From: Calditrichia bacterium
GTDB lineage: Bacteria > Calditrichota > Calditrichia > RBG-13-44-9
Assembly (NCBI GenBank): GCA_026991005.1
Contig: JALXCH010000149.1
Span: forward strand, 1 to 7,458
Length of the DNA stretch: 7,458 nt
Reading direction: 5' to 3'
Shown here: one piece after another, positions 1-5,902 of the stretch
How the letters are laid out: each line of letters opens with the position of its first letter
How positions within the stretch are numbered: the stretch's first letter is position 1
Program-made: the position numbers and the translations under genes
The notes under the pieces: generated by a model
Told to the model about the DNA's origin: nothing
Database searches by the model: none
The model's input: only the letters and a program-made list of their open reading frames with translations

Positions 1-1205
1 CTACAAAACAACCACTTTCCCCGGAGGATATGGCAGCCATTTTCCCAATGACCCTTATTGAGCAGGAGATGAGCACCGAGCGCGAAATCCCCATTCCCGA
101 TCCTGTACGCGAGGCGTATGCCATTTATCGCCCCACCCCCCTCATTCGCGCTACTGCACTGGAAAAAATGTTGAATACCCCTGCCCGAATTTATTATAAG
201 TACGAAGGCGCTTCCCCCACGGGGAGCCACAAGCCCAATACCGCTATTGCCCAGGCTTATTACAATAAAATGGAAGGAACCAAAAAGGTTGTTACTGAAA
301 CCGGCGCCGGGCAATGGGGAAGTTCGCTGGCTTTTGCTGCAGAAATGTTTGGTCTGGAGTGTACGGTGTACATGGTAAAAGTCAGCTACGAACAGAAGCC
401 TTATCGTAAAACGATGATGAATCTTTTCGGAGCGGAGATTTATCCTTCTCCTTCACCCCGTACTCAGGCGGGACGAAAAATTCTGGAAGAGGACCCGGAT
501 TGTCCCGGAAGCCTGGGAATTGCCATCTCGGAGGCAGTTGAGGAAGCGGTTTCCAATCCCAATTACAAATATTCTTTGGGAAGTGTGTTGAACCATGTGC
601 TGTTACACCAAACCGTTATTGGCCAGGAAGTGAAGAAGCAACTGGAGCAGGTTGGGGAATATCCGGATGTCATTATCGGCTGCCATGGTGGGGGCAGTAA
701 TTTTGCGGGATTGGCTTTTCCGTTTTTGCGGGATAAGATTAACGGCAAGAAGGTGCGGGCAATTGCGGTGGAGCCGGTATCGTGTCCCACATTAACGAAT
801 GGCAAACTGGACTACGATTTTGGCGATACTGCTGGGATGACTCCTCTGCTAAAAATGTACACGCTGGGGCACGATTTTATTCCGCCTTCCATCCATGCCG
901 GTGGGTTGCGCTACCACGGAGCTGCGCCGCTGGTCAGCGCTCTGTTGCAGCACGGTTTAATCGAAGCGCGGGCACTGGACCAGCTTACAGTGTTCGATGG
1001 AGCGATGAAGTTTGCCCGAGCGGAAGGGATTATTCCCGCCCCGGAATCTTCCCATGCGATTCAGGCAGCCATTGAAGAGGCGGAAAAAGCACGCGAGGAA
1101 GGGAAGGAAAAGGTGATTGTGTTTAACCTGTCGGGACATGGGTTGCTGGATCTTTCCGCCTACGAGGCATTTTTGAAAGGAGAGTTAAAAGGTAATGGAA
1201 AGTAA
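1..1205 (+). CDS. trpB2: Tryptophan synthase beta chain, TrpB2 type (5'-truncated by window)
   Basis: PLP enzyme of the TrpB2 subfamily, which condenses indole with L-serine to give L-tryptophan in the cytoplasm. Seen: the frame is open from base 3, and the residues before the ATG at 30 (PLSPED, then MAAIFPM) match the conserved TrpB2 N-terminal region as I recall it, so the true start lies upstream and 30 is an internal Met. Counting from that Met, the PLP lysine is K68 in GSHKPNTA, the catalytic glutamate is E90 in ETGAGQWG, and the phosphate-binding loop is GGGSN at 220-224. The segment with SYEQKPYR is typical of TrpB2 rather than TrpB1. It ends with TAA at 1203-1205. No trpA or other trp gene is adjacent in the window, so it may act as a stand-alone indole-salvage enzyme (inference). 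Family assignment is confident; the physiological role is less so. Confidence 0.93.
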   Translation, partial: TKQPLSPEDMAAIFPMTLIEQEMSTEREIPIPDPVREAYAIYRPTPLIRATALEKMLNTPARIYYKYEGASPTGSHKPNTAIAQAYYNKMEGTKKVVTETGAGQWGSSLAFAAEMFGLECTVYMVKVSYEQKPYRKTMMNLFGAEIYPSPSPRTQAGRKILEEDPDCPGSLGIAISEAVEEAVSNPNYKYSLGSVLNHVLLHQTVIGQEVKKQLEQVGEYPDVIIGCHGGGSNFAGLAFPFLRDKINGKKVRAIAVEPVSCPTLTNGKLDYDFGDTAGMTPLLKMYTLGHDFIPPSIHAGGLRYHGAAPLVSALLQHGLIEARALDQLTVFDGAMKFARAEGIIPAPESSHAIQAAIEEAEKAREEGKEKVIVFNLSGHGLLDLSAYEAFLKGELKGNGK

Positions 1206-1234
1206 GCAACTGTTCGGTTAAAAAACCGTTGCTT

Positions 1235-1276
1235 GCAATGGCGAGGTCGGGAATGAAAATTCCCGACCTCGATTGC
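1235..1276 (+). terminator. Long hairpin after trpB2, possible terminator
   Basis: Bases 1242-1253 pair perfectly with 1260-1271 (12 bp, GC-rich) around a TGAAAA loop. A further 5 bp, GCAAT (1235-1239) with ATTGC (1272-1276), extends the stem across a GG bulge. It begins 30 bases after the trpB2 stop. It lacks the T-run of a standard intrinsic terminator on the + strand, so it may stop transcription weakly, protect the 3' end, or need a factor. A second, weaker fold lies just before it: CGGTT (1215-1219) with AACCG (1224-1228). Confidence 0.45.
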
Positions 1277-1476
1277 GCTAGAATTATTGCAGTACTGCGT
1301 ATGCCCAGAAATTCATGAGAAAACAATCAATCGCACCATAAATCCTATCTAAATTCCAATATTCCTGTTGTTAAAAAAATAGTAAATCTTTGGTAGTAAA
1401 ATTAATTGATTTTAATATTTTACCGAAATACGTGCATTTAAAACCGATAAAATATCCGTTATGCGAATAAAATATG

Positions 1477-1508
1477 TTGACAATTTAAATTTAATTAACA
1501 TTAATTAA
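1477..1508 (+). promoter_or_regulatory. Candidate promoter with overlapping TTAATTAA dyad
   Basis: A consensus -35 hexamer TTGACA (1477-1482) is followed after 17 bases by ATTAAT (1500-1505), a weak -10. The two palindromes TTAATTAA (1491-1498 and 1501-1508) sit over the spacer and -10 and are separated by CA, forming a nearly symmetric 18-base operator-like site. If used, the leader before the dehydrogenase gene would be about 175 bases. AT-rich DNA produces such matches by chance, so this is tentative. Confidence 0.3.
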
Positions 1509-1622
1509 AAATGAGCGTGAATTTCTAATGTATCGAAAATAGAGCTGTGATTTTTTTATTTTAAATGATTGTATCTCTCCACCAAAGCCGTTATATTGCT
1601 GTGACACAAATATTAAAATTAT

Positions 1623-1653
1623 TACATTTTGAATAAGTGAACAATAAAATGTA
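1623..1653 (+). repeat. 8-bp inverted repeat upstream of the dehydrogenase gene
   Basis: TACATTTT (1623-1630) and AAAATGTA (1646-1653) are perfect inverted copies separated by 15 bases. The right arm ends 23 bases before the Shine-Dalgarno site. It could be an operator for a dimeric regulator or a leader hairpin; nothing in the window identifies the regulator. Confidence 0.4.
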
Positions 1654-1687
1654 GCTAAATGAAACAAATCACAAATAGGAGGTAACA

Positions 1688-2785
1688 ATGGAAGGACGAA
1701 AAATTCACTGGGAGAAGTTGTTCGATTTTGCCAAACGCGCCATGATGCACCTGAATGTAAGTGAGAAAGATGCCGAAAAAGTGGCCGATAATCTGGTACT
1801 TTCCAATTTGCGAGGAATTGATTCCCACGGAGTTGCCCGGTTACAACGTTATGTGAATGGCATCAAAAGCGGTTACATTATTCCCGATGCCCAGCCTAAA
1901 ATTGTGAAAGAATCCTCGGTTCTGGCAAATGTGGACGGGCAAAATGGGCTGGGACAGGTGGCTGGAACCTTTGGTATGGAACTGGCTATCGAAAAAGCCC
2001 GTAAAGAAGGCATTGGCATGGTAACGGTGTTCAATTCCAATCATTACGGTTTTGCCGGTTACTACCCTTTAATGGCTCTCAAGTATGATTTGATGGGAAT
2101 TTCCATGACCAATTCTGCACCTCTGGTGGTTCCTACTTTTGGGAAGAATGCCATCATCGGAACCAATCCTATTGCGGTAGCGGCACCCACTTTCAGCCAC
2201 AAACCCTGGGTCATGGATTTTGCTACCAGTGTGGTTCCGCGGGGCAAACTGGAGGTGTACAATCGTCTGGGCAAACCGCTACCGGAAGGTTGGGCCACTG
2301 ATGAGAACGGAAAGGTAACCACAGATGCCGCCCGGGTGCTGAAAAACTTGCTGGATCAACTGGGTGGCGGCATTTTGCCTTTAGGCGGAGCCGGAGAACT
2401 GTATGGTGGGCACAAAGGATATGGGTTGTCCGTCATGGTCGATATTTTTTCAGGAATTCTCTCCGGATCGAACTTTGGTCCCTTCGTGGTCGCAAAAAAA
2501 GAGGGTAAGCCCAATTTCCCGCGCGTAGGCCATTTTTTTATGGCAGTTGATCCGGAATATTTTGTTGGTCTGGAGAAGTTCAAGAAGCGCATGGATGAGT
2601 ACATCGATCTGCTTGTCCATTCGGAAAAGGCCGAAGGGGCAACCCGAATTTATGTGCACGGCGAAAAGGAATTCGAAATGCACGAGAAGCGGGAAAAAGA
2701 AGGAATCCCTCTGGATGCCAAAACAGTGGAAAGTTTACTGAATATCTCCGAAACTTTCGGAGAGCCCATCGAATTCATGGATTAG
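1688..2785 (+). CDS. Ldh2-family NAD(P)-dependent 2-hydroxyacid (malate/lactate-type) dehydrogenase
   Basis: Member of the Ldh2/MDG1 oxidoreductase family (malate, L-lactate, ureidoglycolate and sulfolactate dehydrogenases), cytoplasmic NAD(P) enzymes unrelated to classical Rossmann malate dehydrogenases. Seen in the 365 residues: RGIDSHGVAR with H47; NSNHYG with H119; the TNP turn at 159-161 followed by IAVAAP; DFATSVVPRGK; and GGHKGYGLS at 240-248 followed by a VDIFSGILSG helix. The C-terminal region ends with the family's EGIPLD segment. Length is normal. The start is fixed by a strong Shine-Dalgarno AGGAGGT (1677-1683), 4 bases before ATG. The gene stands alone: a long spacer lies upstream and a terminator shared with convergent serC lies downstream. 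The substrate cannot be decided from sequence; malate, lactate or another 2-hydroxyacid are all possible. A Pro replaces the more usual Ala before RGK, as I recall the family. Confidence 0.9.
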   Translation: MEGRKIHWEKLFDFAKRAMMHLNVSEKDAEKVADNLVLSNLRGIDSHGVARLQRYVNGIKSGYIIPDAQPKIVKESSVLANVDGQNGLGQVAGTFGMELAIEKARKEGIGMVTVFNSNHYGFAGYYPLMALKYDLMGISMTNSAPLVVPTFGKNAIIGTNPIAVAAPTFSHKPWVMDFATSVVPRGKLEVYNRLGKPLPEGWATDENGKVTTDAARVLKNLLDQLGGGILPLGGAGELYGGHKGYGLSVMVDIFSGILSGSNFGPFVVAKKEGKPNFPRVGHFFMAVDPEYFVGLEKFKKRMDEYIDLLVHSEKAEGATRIYVHGEKEFEMHEKREKEGIPLDAKTVESLLNISETFGEPIEFMD

Positions 2786-2802
2786 CATCGTGGTAGTCAA
2801 AT

Positions 2803-2838
2803 AAAAAAGTCGAGCCTTTTACCGGGCTCGACTTTTTT
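2803..2838. terminator. Bidirectional intrinsic terminator between dehydrogenase gene and serC
   Basis: GTCGAGCC (2809-2816) pairs with GGCTCGAC (2825-2832) around an 8-base loop. Six A bases (2803-2808) precede the stem and six T bases (2833-2838) follow it, so a U-run follows the stem when read from either strand. It lies 17 bases after the dehydrogenase stop and 25 bases beyond the serC stop, and so serves both convergent genes. Confidence 0.93.
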
Positions 2839-2863
2839 GTTTTTAATGGGAATGAAAGAATGT

Positions 2864-3946
2864 TTAACCGTTCTTTCTCTCAAATTCCTTCATGAAATCC
2901 AACAGCGTTTGGACACCTTTGAGGGGCATGGCGTTGTAAATGCTGGCCCGAATTCCCCCTACCGAACGATGTCCCTTCAAACCAACCATCCCATTCTCGG
3001 CGGCCTCTGCCACAAATTTTTTCTCCAATTCCTCGCTGGGCAGGCGGAAAGTGATGTTCATAATGGAACGGCTGTCCGGTCGTGCCGTGGGACGGTAGAA
3101 ATCGGTGCTGTCCAGCGCCTGGTACAACAATTGCGCCTTTTCCCGATTTACTTTCTCCACTGCATCAATACCACCCTGTTCTTCAATCCAGTGCATCACT
3201 TTTCCCACAATATAAATTCCAAAGCAGTTTGGAGTGTTGTAAAGGGAGTTCTTTTCTGCGTAGATTTTGTAGTTGAGCACGGTGGGGATATTCTGCGGAC
3301 TGCGTTCCAGCAGATCGTTGCGTATAATCACAATAGTAACCCCGGCAGGTCCCGCATTTTTTTGAGCTCCGGCGTAAATAACCCCGAACTGATTGGGATC
3401 GAACCGGCGGCAGTAAAAATCCGAGGACATGTCTGCTACCAGCGGAACATCGCCCGTTTGGGGATACTCCTGCCACTGGGTGCCAAAAATGGTATTGTTG
3501 GAAGTAATATGCAGGTAGGAGGCATCGGGATTAAGCTGAAAATCCGTGGGAATGTAGCTAAAGTTTTCTTCTTCGGAAGAAGCGATTACTTCGTGCGCTA
3601 CACCCAATTTCTTAGCTTCGGCAATGGCTTTTTTCGACCAGGAACCGGTGTTGATGTACTGCGCCGGTTTCCCCTGCAGCGCCAGATTTAACGGAACTGC
3701 AGCAAACTGAGCAGTTGCACCTCCCTGTAAAAACAGCACGGTGTAATCATCACCAAATCCCATAATGCGCTTCACAGTCGCCACAGCATCATTAACAATG
3801 TTATCGAAGGTTTTGGAGCGATGGCTCATTTCCAGCACCGAAAGTCCTTCGCCCCGGTAGTTAAGCAGTTCGTTTCGAACTTCTTCCAGTACACTAAGCG
3901 GTAACGTTGCCGGTCCCGGATTAAAATTGAATACACGGTTTTCCAT
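2864..3946 (-). CDS. serC: Phosphoserine aminotransferase
   Basis: Fold-type I PLP aminotransferase that converts 3-phosphohydroxypyruvate and glutamate into 3-phosphoserine and 2-oxoglutarate, the second step of serine synthesis; in many bacteria it also serves PLP synthesis. Seen: 360 residues, close to the E. coli enzyme (about 362). The N-terminus FNFNPGPATLP is a family hallmark, followed by EMSHRSK near 39-45, the phosphate-loop region LQGGAT at 73-78, INTGSWSKKA near 98-107, and the PLP lysine K196 in YAGAQKNAGPAG. The GLKGHRSVGGIRAS motif near the C-terminus fits substrate phosphate binding. ATG at 3946-3944 is preceded by AAGGGGA on the minus strand as ribosome binding site. It converges with the dehydrogenase gene. 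No serA or serB lies in the window. It appears to be transcribed alone from the AT-rich spacer upstream. Confidence 0.97.
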   Translation of the reverse strand: MENRVFNFNPGPATLPLSVLEEVRNELLNYRGEGLSVLEMSHRSKTFDNIVNDAVATVKRIMGFGDDYTVLFLQGGATAQFAAVPLNLALQGKPAQYINTGSWSKKAIAEAKKLGVAHEVIASSEEENFSYIPTDFQLNPDASYLHITSNNTIFGTQWQEYPQTGDVPLVADMSSDFYCRRFDPNQFGVIYAGAQKNAGPAGVTIVIIRNDLLERSPQNIPTVLNYKIYAEKNSLYNTPNCFGIYIVGKVMHWIEEQGGIDAVEKVNREKAQLLYQALDSTDFYRPTARPDSRSIMNITFRLPSEELEKKFVAEAAENGMVGLKGHRSVGGIRASIYNAMPLKGVQTLLDFMKEFERKNG

Positions 3947-4266
3947 GGGTTCCCCTTTCTTTATTTTTCAATAATCTTCTTCATTTTGTGATAAATTTAA
4001 TAAATAAAATGAATATGACAAATGGGAAAGAAAATTAAATAAACGGGTTGTGTGTAGCGGTGTATTCACCCTATTAAAGCCTCTCAATACCAAAATTAAA
4101 TTTCCATAGAAAAAATAATTTGCAACCGAAGGGAACGAAAATTTCGATGCTATTTGTTTTGCAAGAAAAAAATATCCTTACCAAATAATATTTAATACAC
4201 GAAATAATATGCGGTCTAAGGAAACCTGATGGACAGGGGGAATTACGTCTTTTTGTAAACCACATA
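3947..4266. other. AT-rich spacer between arsR and serC
   Basis: No credible gene. A 63-codon open frame on the minus strand (4265-4074) has no ribosome binding site, an odd Cys/Phe-rich composition and no family resemblance. The spacer holds the candidate serC promoter, a short CGAAAATTTCG palindrome (4137-4147 region), and most of an inverted repeat at 4205-4269. Confidence 0.7.
3994..4021 (-). promoter_or_regulatory. Candidate serC promoter
   Basis: Read on the minus strand, TTGTCA (4021-4016), five of six matches to the -35 consensus, is followed after 16 bases by TAAATT (3999-3994), four of six matches to the -10 consensus. This lies about 50 bases before the serC ATG. The DNA is AT-rich here, so the match is only suggestive. 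Confidence 0.35.
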
Positions 4267-4269
4267 TTA
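4205..4269 (-). repeat. Imperfect 11-bp inverted repeat spanning 65 bases over the arsR 3' end
   Basis: The arms are 4259-4269 and 4205-4215. They match at 10 of 11 positions as DNA. In RNA made from the minus strand the one mismatch becomes a U-G wobble, so all 11 positions pair; in plus-strand RNA it would be a C-A mismatch. The arsR stop codon (4269-4267) is inside the upstream arm. The 43-base interior can form a small CCTG/CAGG hairpin. No clear U-run follows, so it is at best an atypical terminator or a 3'-end structure. Confidence 0.45.
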
Positions 4270-4584
4270 GAGCTGATCCAAAAATTCCAGGCTGCGCTTC
4301 AGATTGCTTTTCACAATTTCGGTAACAATGTCCAGAATCTGGAAAATCCGTTCATCGGTCACCTTGTAATACACCCGCAACCCTTTTTTCCGCGCGGAGA
4401 CAATACCCGCTTCCTGCAAAATTTTCATGTGCCGACTTAAATTGGACTGCTCCAGATTCAATTGGGGATAAATATCACAATTACACTTTTCCCCATCCTT
4501 CAAAAATTCTAAAATACGCAAACGATTGGCATGCCCCAGAGCACTTAAAAGGTTGGCTTTTAATTCATAAATTTTATTCTGCAT
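4267..4584 (-). CDS. ArsR/SmtB-family metal(loid)-responsive transcriptional repressor
   Basis: Small winged-helix regulator of 105 residues, the usual size. Proteins of this family bind operator DNA as dimers and release it when thiol-reactive metals or metalloids bind. Seen: the LSALGHANRLRILEFL helix near the N-terminus; C34 and C36 in KCNCDI, at the place of the ELCVCDL metal motif of ArsR (a CxC site); the recognition helix region QSNLSRHMKILQEAGIV at 46-62; and a wing ending in RVYYKV near 70-75. GGAG on the minus strand 8 bases before ATG is the ribosome binding site. The effector is unknown; As(III)/Sb(III) fits the CxC site, but redox or other metals cannot be excluded. No transporter, reductase or other typical target is adjacent: tRNA-Lys is upstream and serC is 320 bases downstream on the same strand. 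Autoregulation is plausible from the dyad between promoter and gene. Confidence 0.9.
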   Translation of the reverse strand: MQNKIYELKANLLSALGHANRLRILEFLKDGEKCNCDIYPQLNLEQSNLSRHMKILQEAGIVSARKKGLRVYYKVTDERIFQILDIVTEIVKSNLKRSLEFLDQL

Positions 4585-4593
4585 TTTTACTCC

Positions 4594-4607
4594 ATTCTAT
4601 TATGAAT
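4594..4607. promoter_or_regulatory. Candidate arsR operator
   Basis: ATTC (4594-4597) and GAAT (4604-4607) form an inverted repeat around TATTAT, an AT-rich dyad of the size ArsR-family proteins often recognise. It lies between the predicted -10 box and the arsR start codon, where a bound repressor would block transcription. This is inferred from position and symmetry only. Confidence 0.3.
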
Positions 4608-4617
4608 TCCTGTACAT

Positions 4618-4647
4618 ATTATAATCAAACTTATTGTTAATTATCAA
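4618..4647 (-). promoter_or_regulatory. arsR promoter
   Basis: On the minus strand, TTGATA (4647-4642), five of six matches to the -35 consensus, is followed after 18 bases by a perfect TATAAT (4623-4618). The predicted start of transcription is near 4611, about 27 bases before the arsR ATG. Confidence 0.6.
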
Positions 4648-4743
4648 GTGAAAAATATATTTTATTAACAGTTTTTAAGATGCTGACTTGGAATAATCTC
4701 CTTCCGGAACGTATGTGGTAAAATTGCGAGAAGGAAATATAAA

Positions 4744-4776
4744 GAAAAATCCGGGTAAAAACTACCCGGATTTTTC
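4744..4776 (-). terminator. Intrinsic terminator of tRNA-Lys
   Basis: Bases 4744-4757 and 4763-4776 pair perfectly over 14 bp around a 5-base loop, with a CCGGGTA core and an A/T-run arm. Read on the minus strand the stem ends in TTTTTC followed by more T-rich sequence, a typical intrinsic terminator. It starts 3 bases after the mature tRNA end and separates the tRNA from arsR. Confidence 0.92.
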
Positions 4777-4778
4777 TG

Positions 4779-4851
4779 TGAGCCCGGAAGGATTCGAACC
4801 TTCGACCAACGGCTTAAAAGGCCGCTGCTCTACCTGCTGAGCTACGGGCCC
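4779..4851 (-). tRNA. tRNA-Lys (anticodon UUU)
   Basis: A complete 73-base cloverleaf. The acceptor stem GGGCCCG pairs with CGGGCTC (one G-U). The D arm is GCTC/GAGC with an 8-base loop. The anticodon stem is GCGGC/GCCGT with loop CTTTTAA, giving anticodon TTT (4818-4816) for lysine. A 5-base variable loop follows, then the T arm GAAGG/CCTTC with loop TTCGAAT, and discriminator A73. The next bases are CAG, so the CCA end is not encoded and must be added by tRNA nucleotidyltransferase. It has its own promoter and terminator. Confidence 0.97.
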
Positions 4852-4870
4852 AACCGTAAAAAACGGCACA

Positions 4871-4899
4871 AATATAGACAAAAATGGAAGACCTGTCAA
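4871..4899 (-). promoter_or_regulatory. tRNA-Lys promoter
   Basis: Minus strand: perfect TTGACA (4899-4894), an ideal 17-base spacer, then TATATT (4876-4871), five of six matches to the -10 consensus. Transcription should begin near 4864, about 13 bases before the mature tRNA 5' end. The leader contains a small CCGT-TTTTT-ACGG hairpin (4866-4854). Confidence 0.8.
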
Positions 4900-5514
4900 G
4901 GAAAAATGAAATTTATCCGGAAAAGAAAATACCCTGAACTTTCCCTCAAGCCAGGGGTGGAGCATACTGCCTGAATCAATATTAGTTGATTTATCATTTA
5001 GCAGGTCTTAACTGGACTTACCGGTTTACCGATATCAGATTGTACCGCAATAAAATATGTCCTTTAACCCGGCTACATCTGTTCGGAAACACACTACTCT
5101 GGTAACGTCTCCGCTTGTTCACCCCTTGTTTAGAAGTAATAAGAATTGGAAGTATTTCTCAAAATAGTCTTCATGTGAAAGATTTACTTTGTTTTTATCG
5201 TGCTCCGTTTTAATTTATGGTGTATGAAAATGTTTTGAGCGGATTAACACACCTTCGGAACAAAGCACAGCTGCCGGAAAGAACGATGTTTTTAGCGGAA
5301 ATTACCACAAATGACAGGGAAAAGACACGAATGTTAACAAAAATAGGAATTGTAGTTATCTGATTAATTCCTGAAAAGTTAATGCTGTGTTTCGGTGCAA
5401 GGGTGTAAAAAACGTTTATCACCTGCTGGAAGGGTTCGTTGCTTTTTACGGAAATGCAAAGGAGTAAAAAAAGGTACTTTAAATTTTCGTGAACAATAAA
5501 GAGAGGAGCATCCC
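4900..5514. other. Long non-coding spacer with repeat relic
   Basis: About 615 bases without a convincing gene. A 122-codon minus-strand frame (5578-5210) overlaps the next gene, has no recognisable domain and is rejected. The first part (4900-5280) shows no feature I can name. The stretch 5301-5374 looks like a degenerate intergenic inverted repeat, described separately. Just before 5515 is the ribosome binding site of the small gene; I see no clear promoter for it. Confidence 0.6.
5301..5374. repeat. Degenerate inverted repeat with CACGAATG-type units
   Basis: The left part carries related units CACAAATGA (5306-5314) and CACGAATGT (5325-5333). The right part, read on the opposite strand, gives CAGGAATTAATCAGATAACT (5372-5353), close to a CACGAATTACACGAATAACT pattern. 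This resembles, from memory, a family of short intergenic repeats built on CACGAAT units and often found in inverted pairs in several bacterial phyla. The copy is decayed, and the assignment is pattern recognition only. Confidence 0.4.
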
Positions 5515-5817
5515 ATGATTCGCTGGAGAATTGTGGTGGAGTTTCAACCGGGGAATATGGGGAGCGGATTGGTGGCACTTAAGAAAATCGTAAAGCATCT
5601 GGAGGAAAAACTGGATTGGCCACCGCTGCGCATTTATCGGGGATTCGTCGGTACTTACGAGAATCGTTGCGAGGTGGAAGCGGATTTCAATTCGCTCAGT
5701 GATTTTGAGGCTGCCTGGAGTCGCTGGGGGAAAAGTCCCGAAAGCAAAATGCTGGCGGAGAAATACCATCAGTTGGTTCATTCCGAACGGATTGAAATTT
5801 TGCAGATTGTGGAATGA
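5515..5817 (+). CDS. Small conserved-looking protein, probable dimeric alpha/beta-barrel fold
   Basis: I do not recognise the family. The gene is credible: 100 codons with codon use like its neighbours, and a clear Shine-Dalgarno AGGAG (5504-5508) 6 bases before ATG. Predicted order is strand (MIRWRIVVEF, 1-10), helix (about 17-34), strands (RIYRGFVGTY, 39-48, and CEVEADF, 52-58), helix (LSDFEAAWSRW onward, 61-88), and strand (RIEILQIVE, 92-100). A beta-alpha-beta-beta-alpha-beta pattern of this size, with the 'SLSDFEAAW' type of helix start, resembles NIPSNAP or antibiotic-biosynthesis-monooxygenase-like ferredoxin folds, which dimerise into barrels. No signal peptide or membrane segment is seen. 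It lies 85 bases upstream of priA on the same strand; a functional link is not shown. No catalytic residues can be named. Confidence 0.75.
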   Translation: MIRWRIVVEFQPGNMGSGLVALKKIVKHLEEKLDWPPLRIYRGFVGTYENRCEVEADFNSLSDFEAAWSRWGKSPESKMLAEKYHQLVHSERIEILQIVE

Positions 5818-5842
5818 TTAGTGAGCTTGCCACCTGCACCAA

Positions 5843-5902
5843 AAAACCGCTTTAATTCCCCGGGGGATTTTTCTATATTTTCAGCAAAAATAAAGCGGTT
5901 TT
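5843..5902. promoter_or_regulatory. Perfect 12-bp inverted repeat abutting the priA start codon
   Basis: AAAACCGCTTTA (5843-5854) and TAAAGCGGTTTT (5891-5902) are perfect inverted copies separated by 36 bases; the right arm touches the priA ATG at 5903. Between them lies TATATT (5874-5879), a possible -10 box with no good -35. Read as RNA from the upstream gene, this could be a terminator-like or start-blocking hairpin; as DNA it could be a pair of operator half-sites around a promoter. Confidence 0.5.

Larger units (their letters stand above)
1206..1687. other. AT-rich spacer between trpB2 and the Ldh2-family gene
   Basis: No credible gene. Short open frames here have no family resemblance and no good ribosome binding site. 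The stretch holds the post-trpB2 hairpin, a candidate promoter near 1477 with paired TTAATTAA palindromes, and an inverted repeat at 1623-1653. Everything after about 1320 is markedly AT-rich compared with the flanking genes. Confidence 0.7.

Noticed and set aside
1538..1610. Two GCTGTGA half-sites resembling CRP/FNR sites
   Set aside because: Neither has the matching TCACA arm at the right spacing, and no such regulator is in the window.
2837..3691. 284-codon + strand open frame
   Set aside because: Antisense shadow of serC, whose product is unmistakable on the minus strand.
4074..4265. 63-codon minus-strand frame starting 1 base after the arsR stop
   Set aside because: No ribosome binding site, Cys/Phe-rich low-complexity composition from AT-rich DNA, and it lies in an inverted repeat and spacer.
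4900..5280. Possible structured RNA or riboswitch in the long spacer
   Set aside because: Only short stems of about 4 bp are visible by eye and no known riboswitch core motif; not enough to call.
5287..5364. 25-codon + strand open frame starting MFLAEITTN
   Set aside because: No clear ribosome binding site, and its sequence is explained by translation through the decayed repeat.
5210..5578. 122-codon open frame on the minus strand
   Set aside because: It overlaps the well-supported gene at 5515, has no recognisable domain, and part of it is the reverse translation of the repeat-like stretch at 5301-5374.
5857..5866. TCCCC/GGGGG symmetric core inside the priA dyad
   Set aside because: It is a near-palindrome without a loop and is short; it adds little beyond the flanking 12-bp arms.
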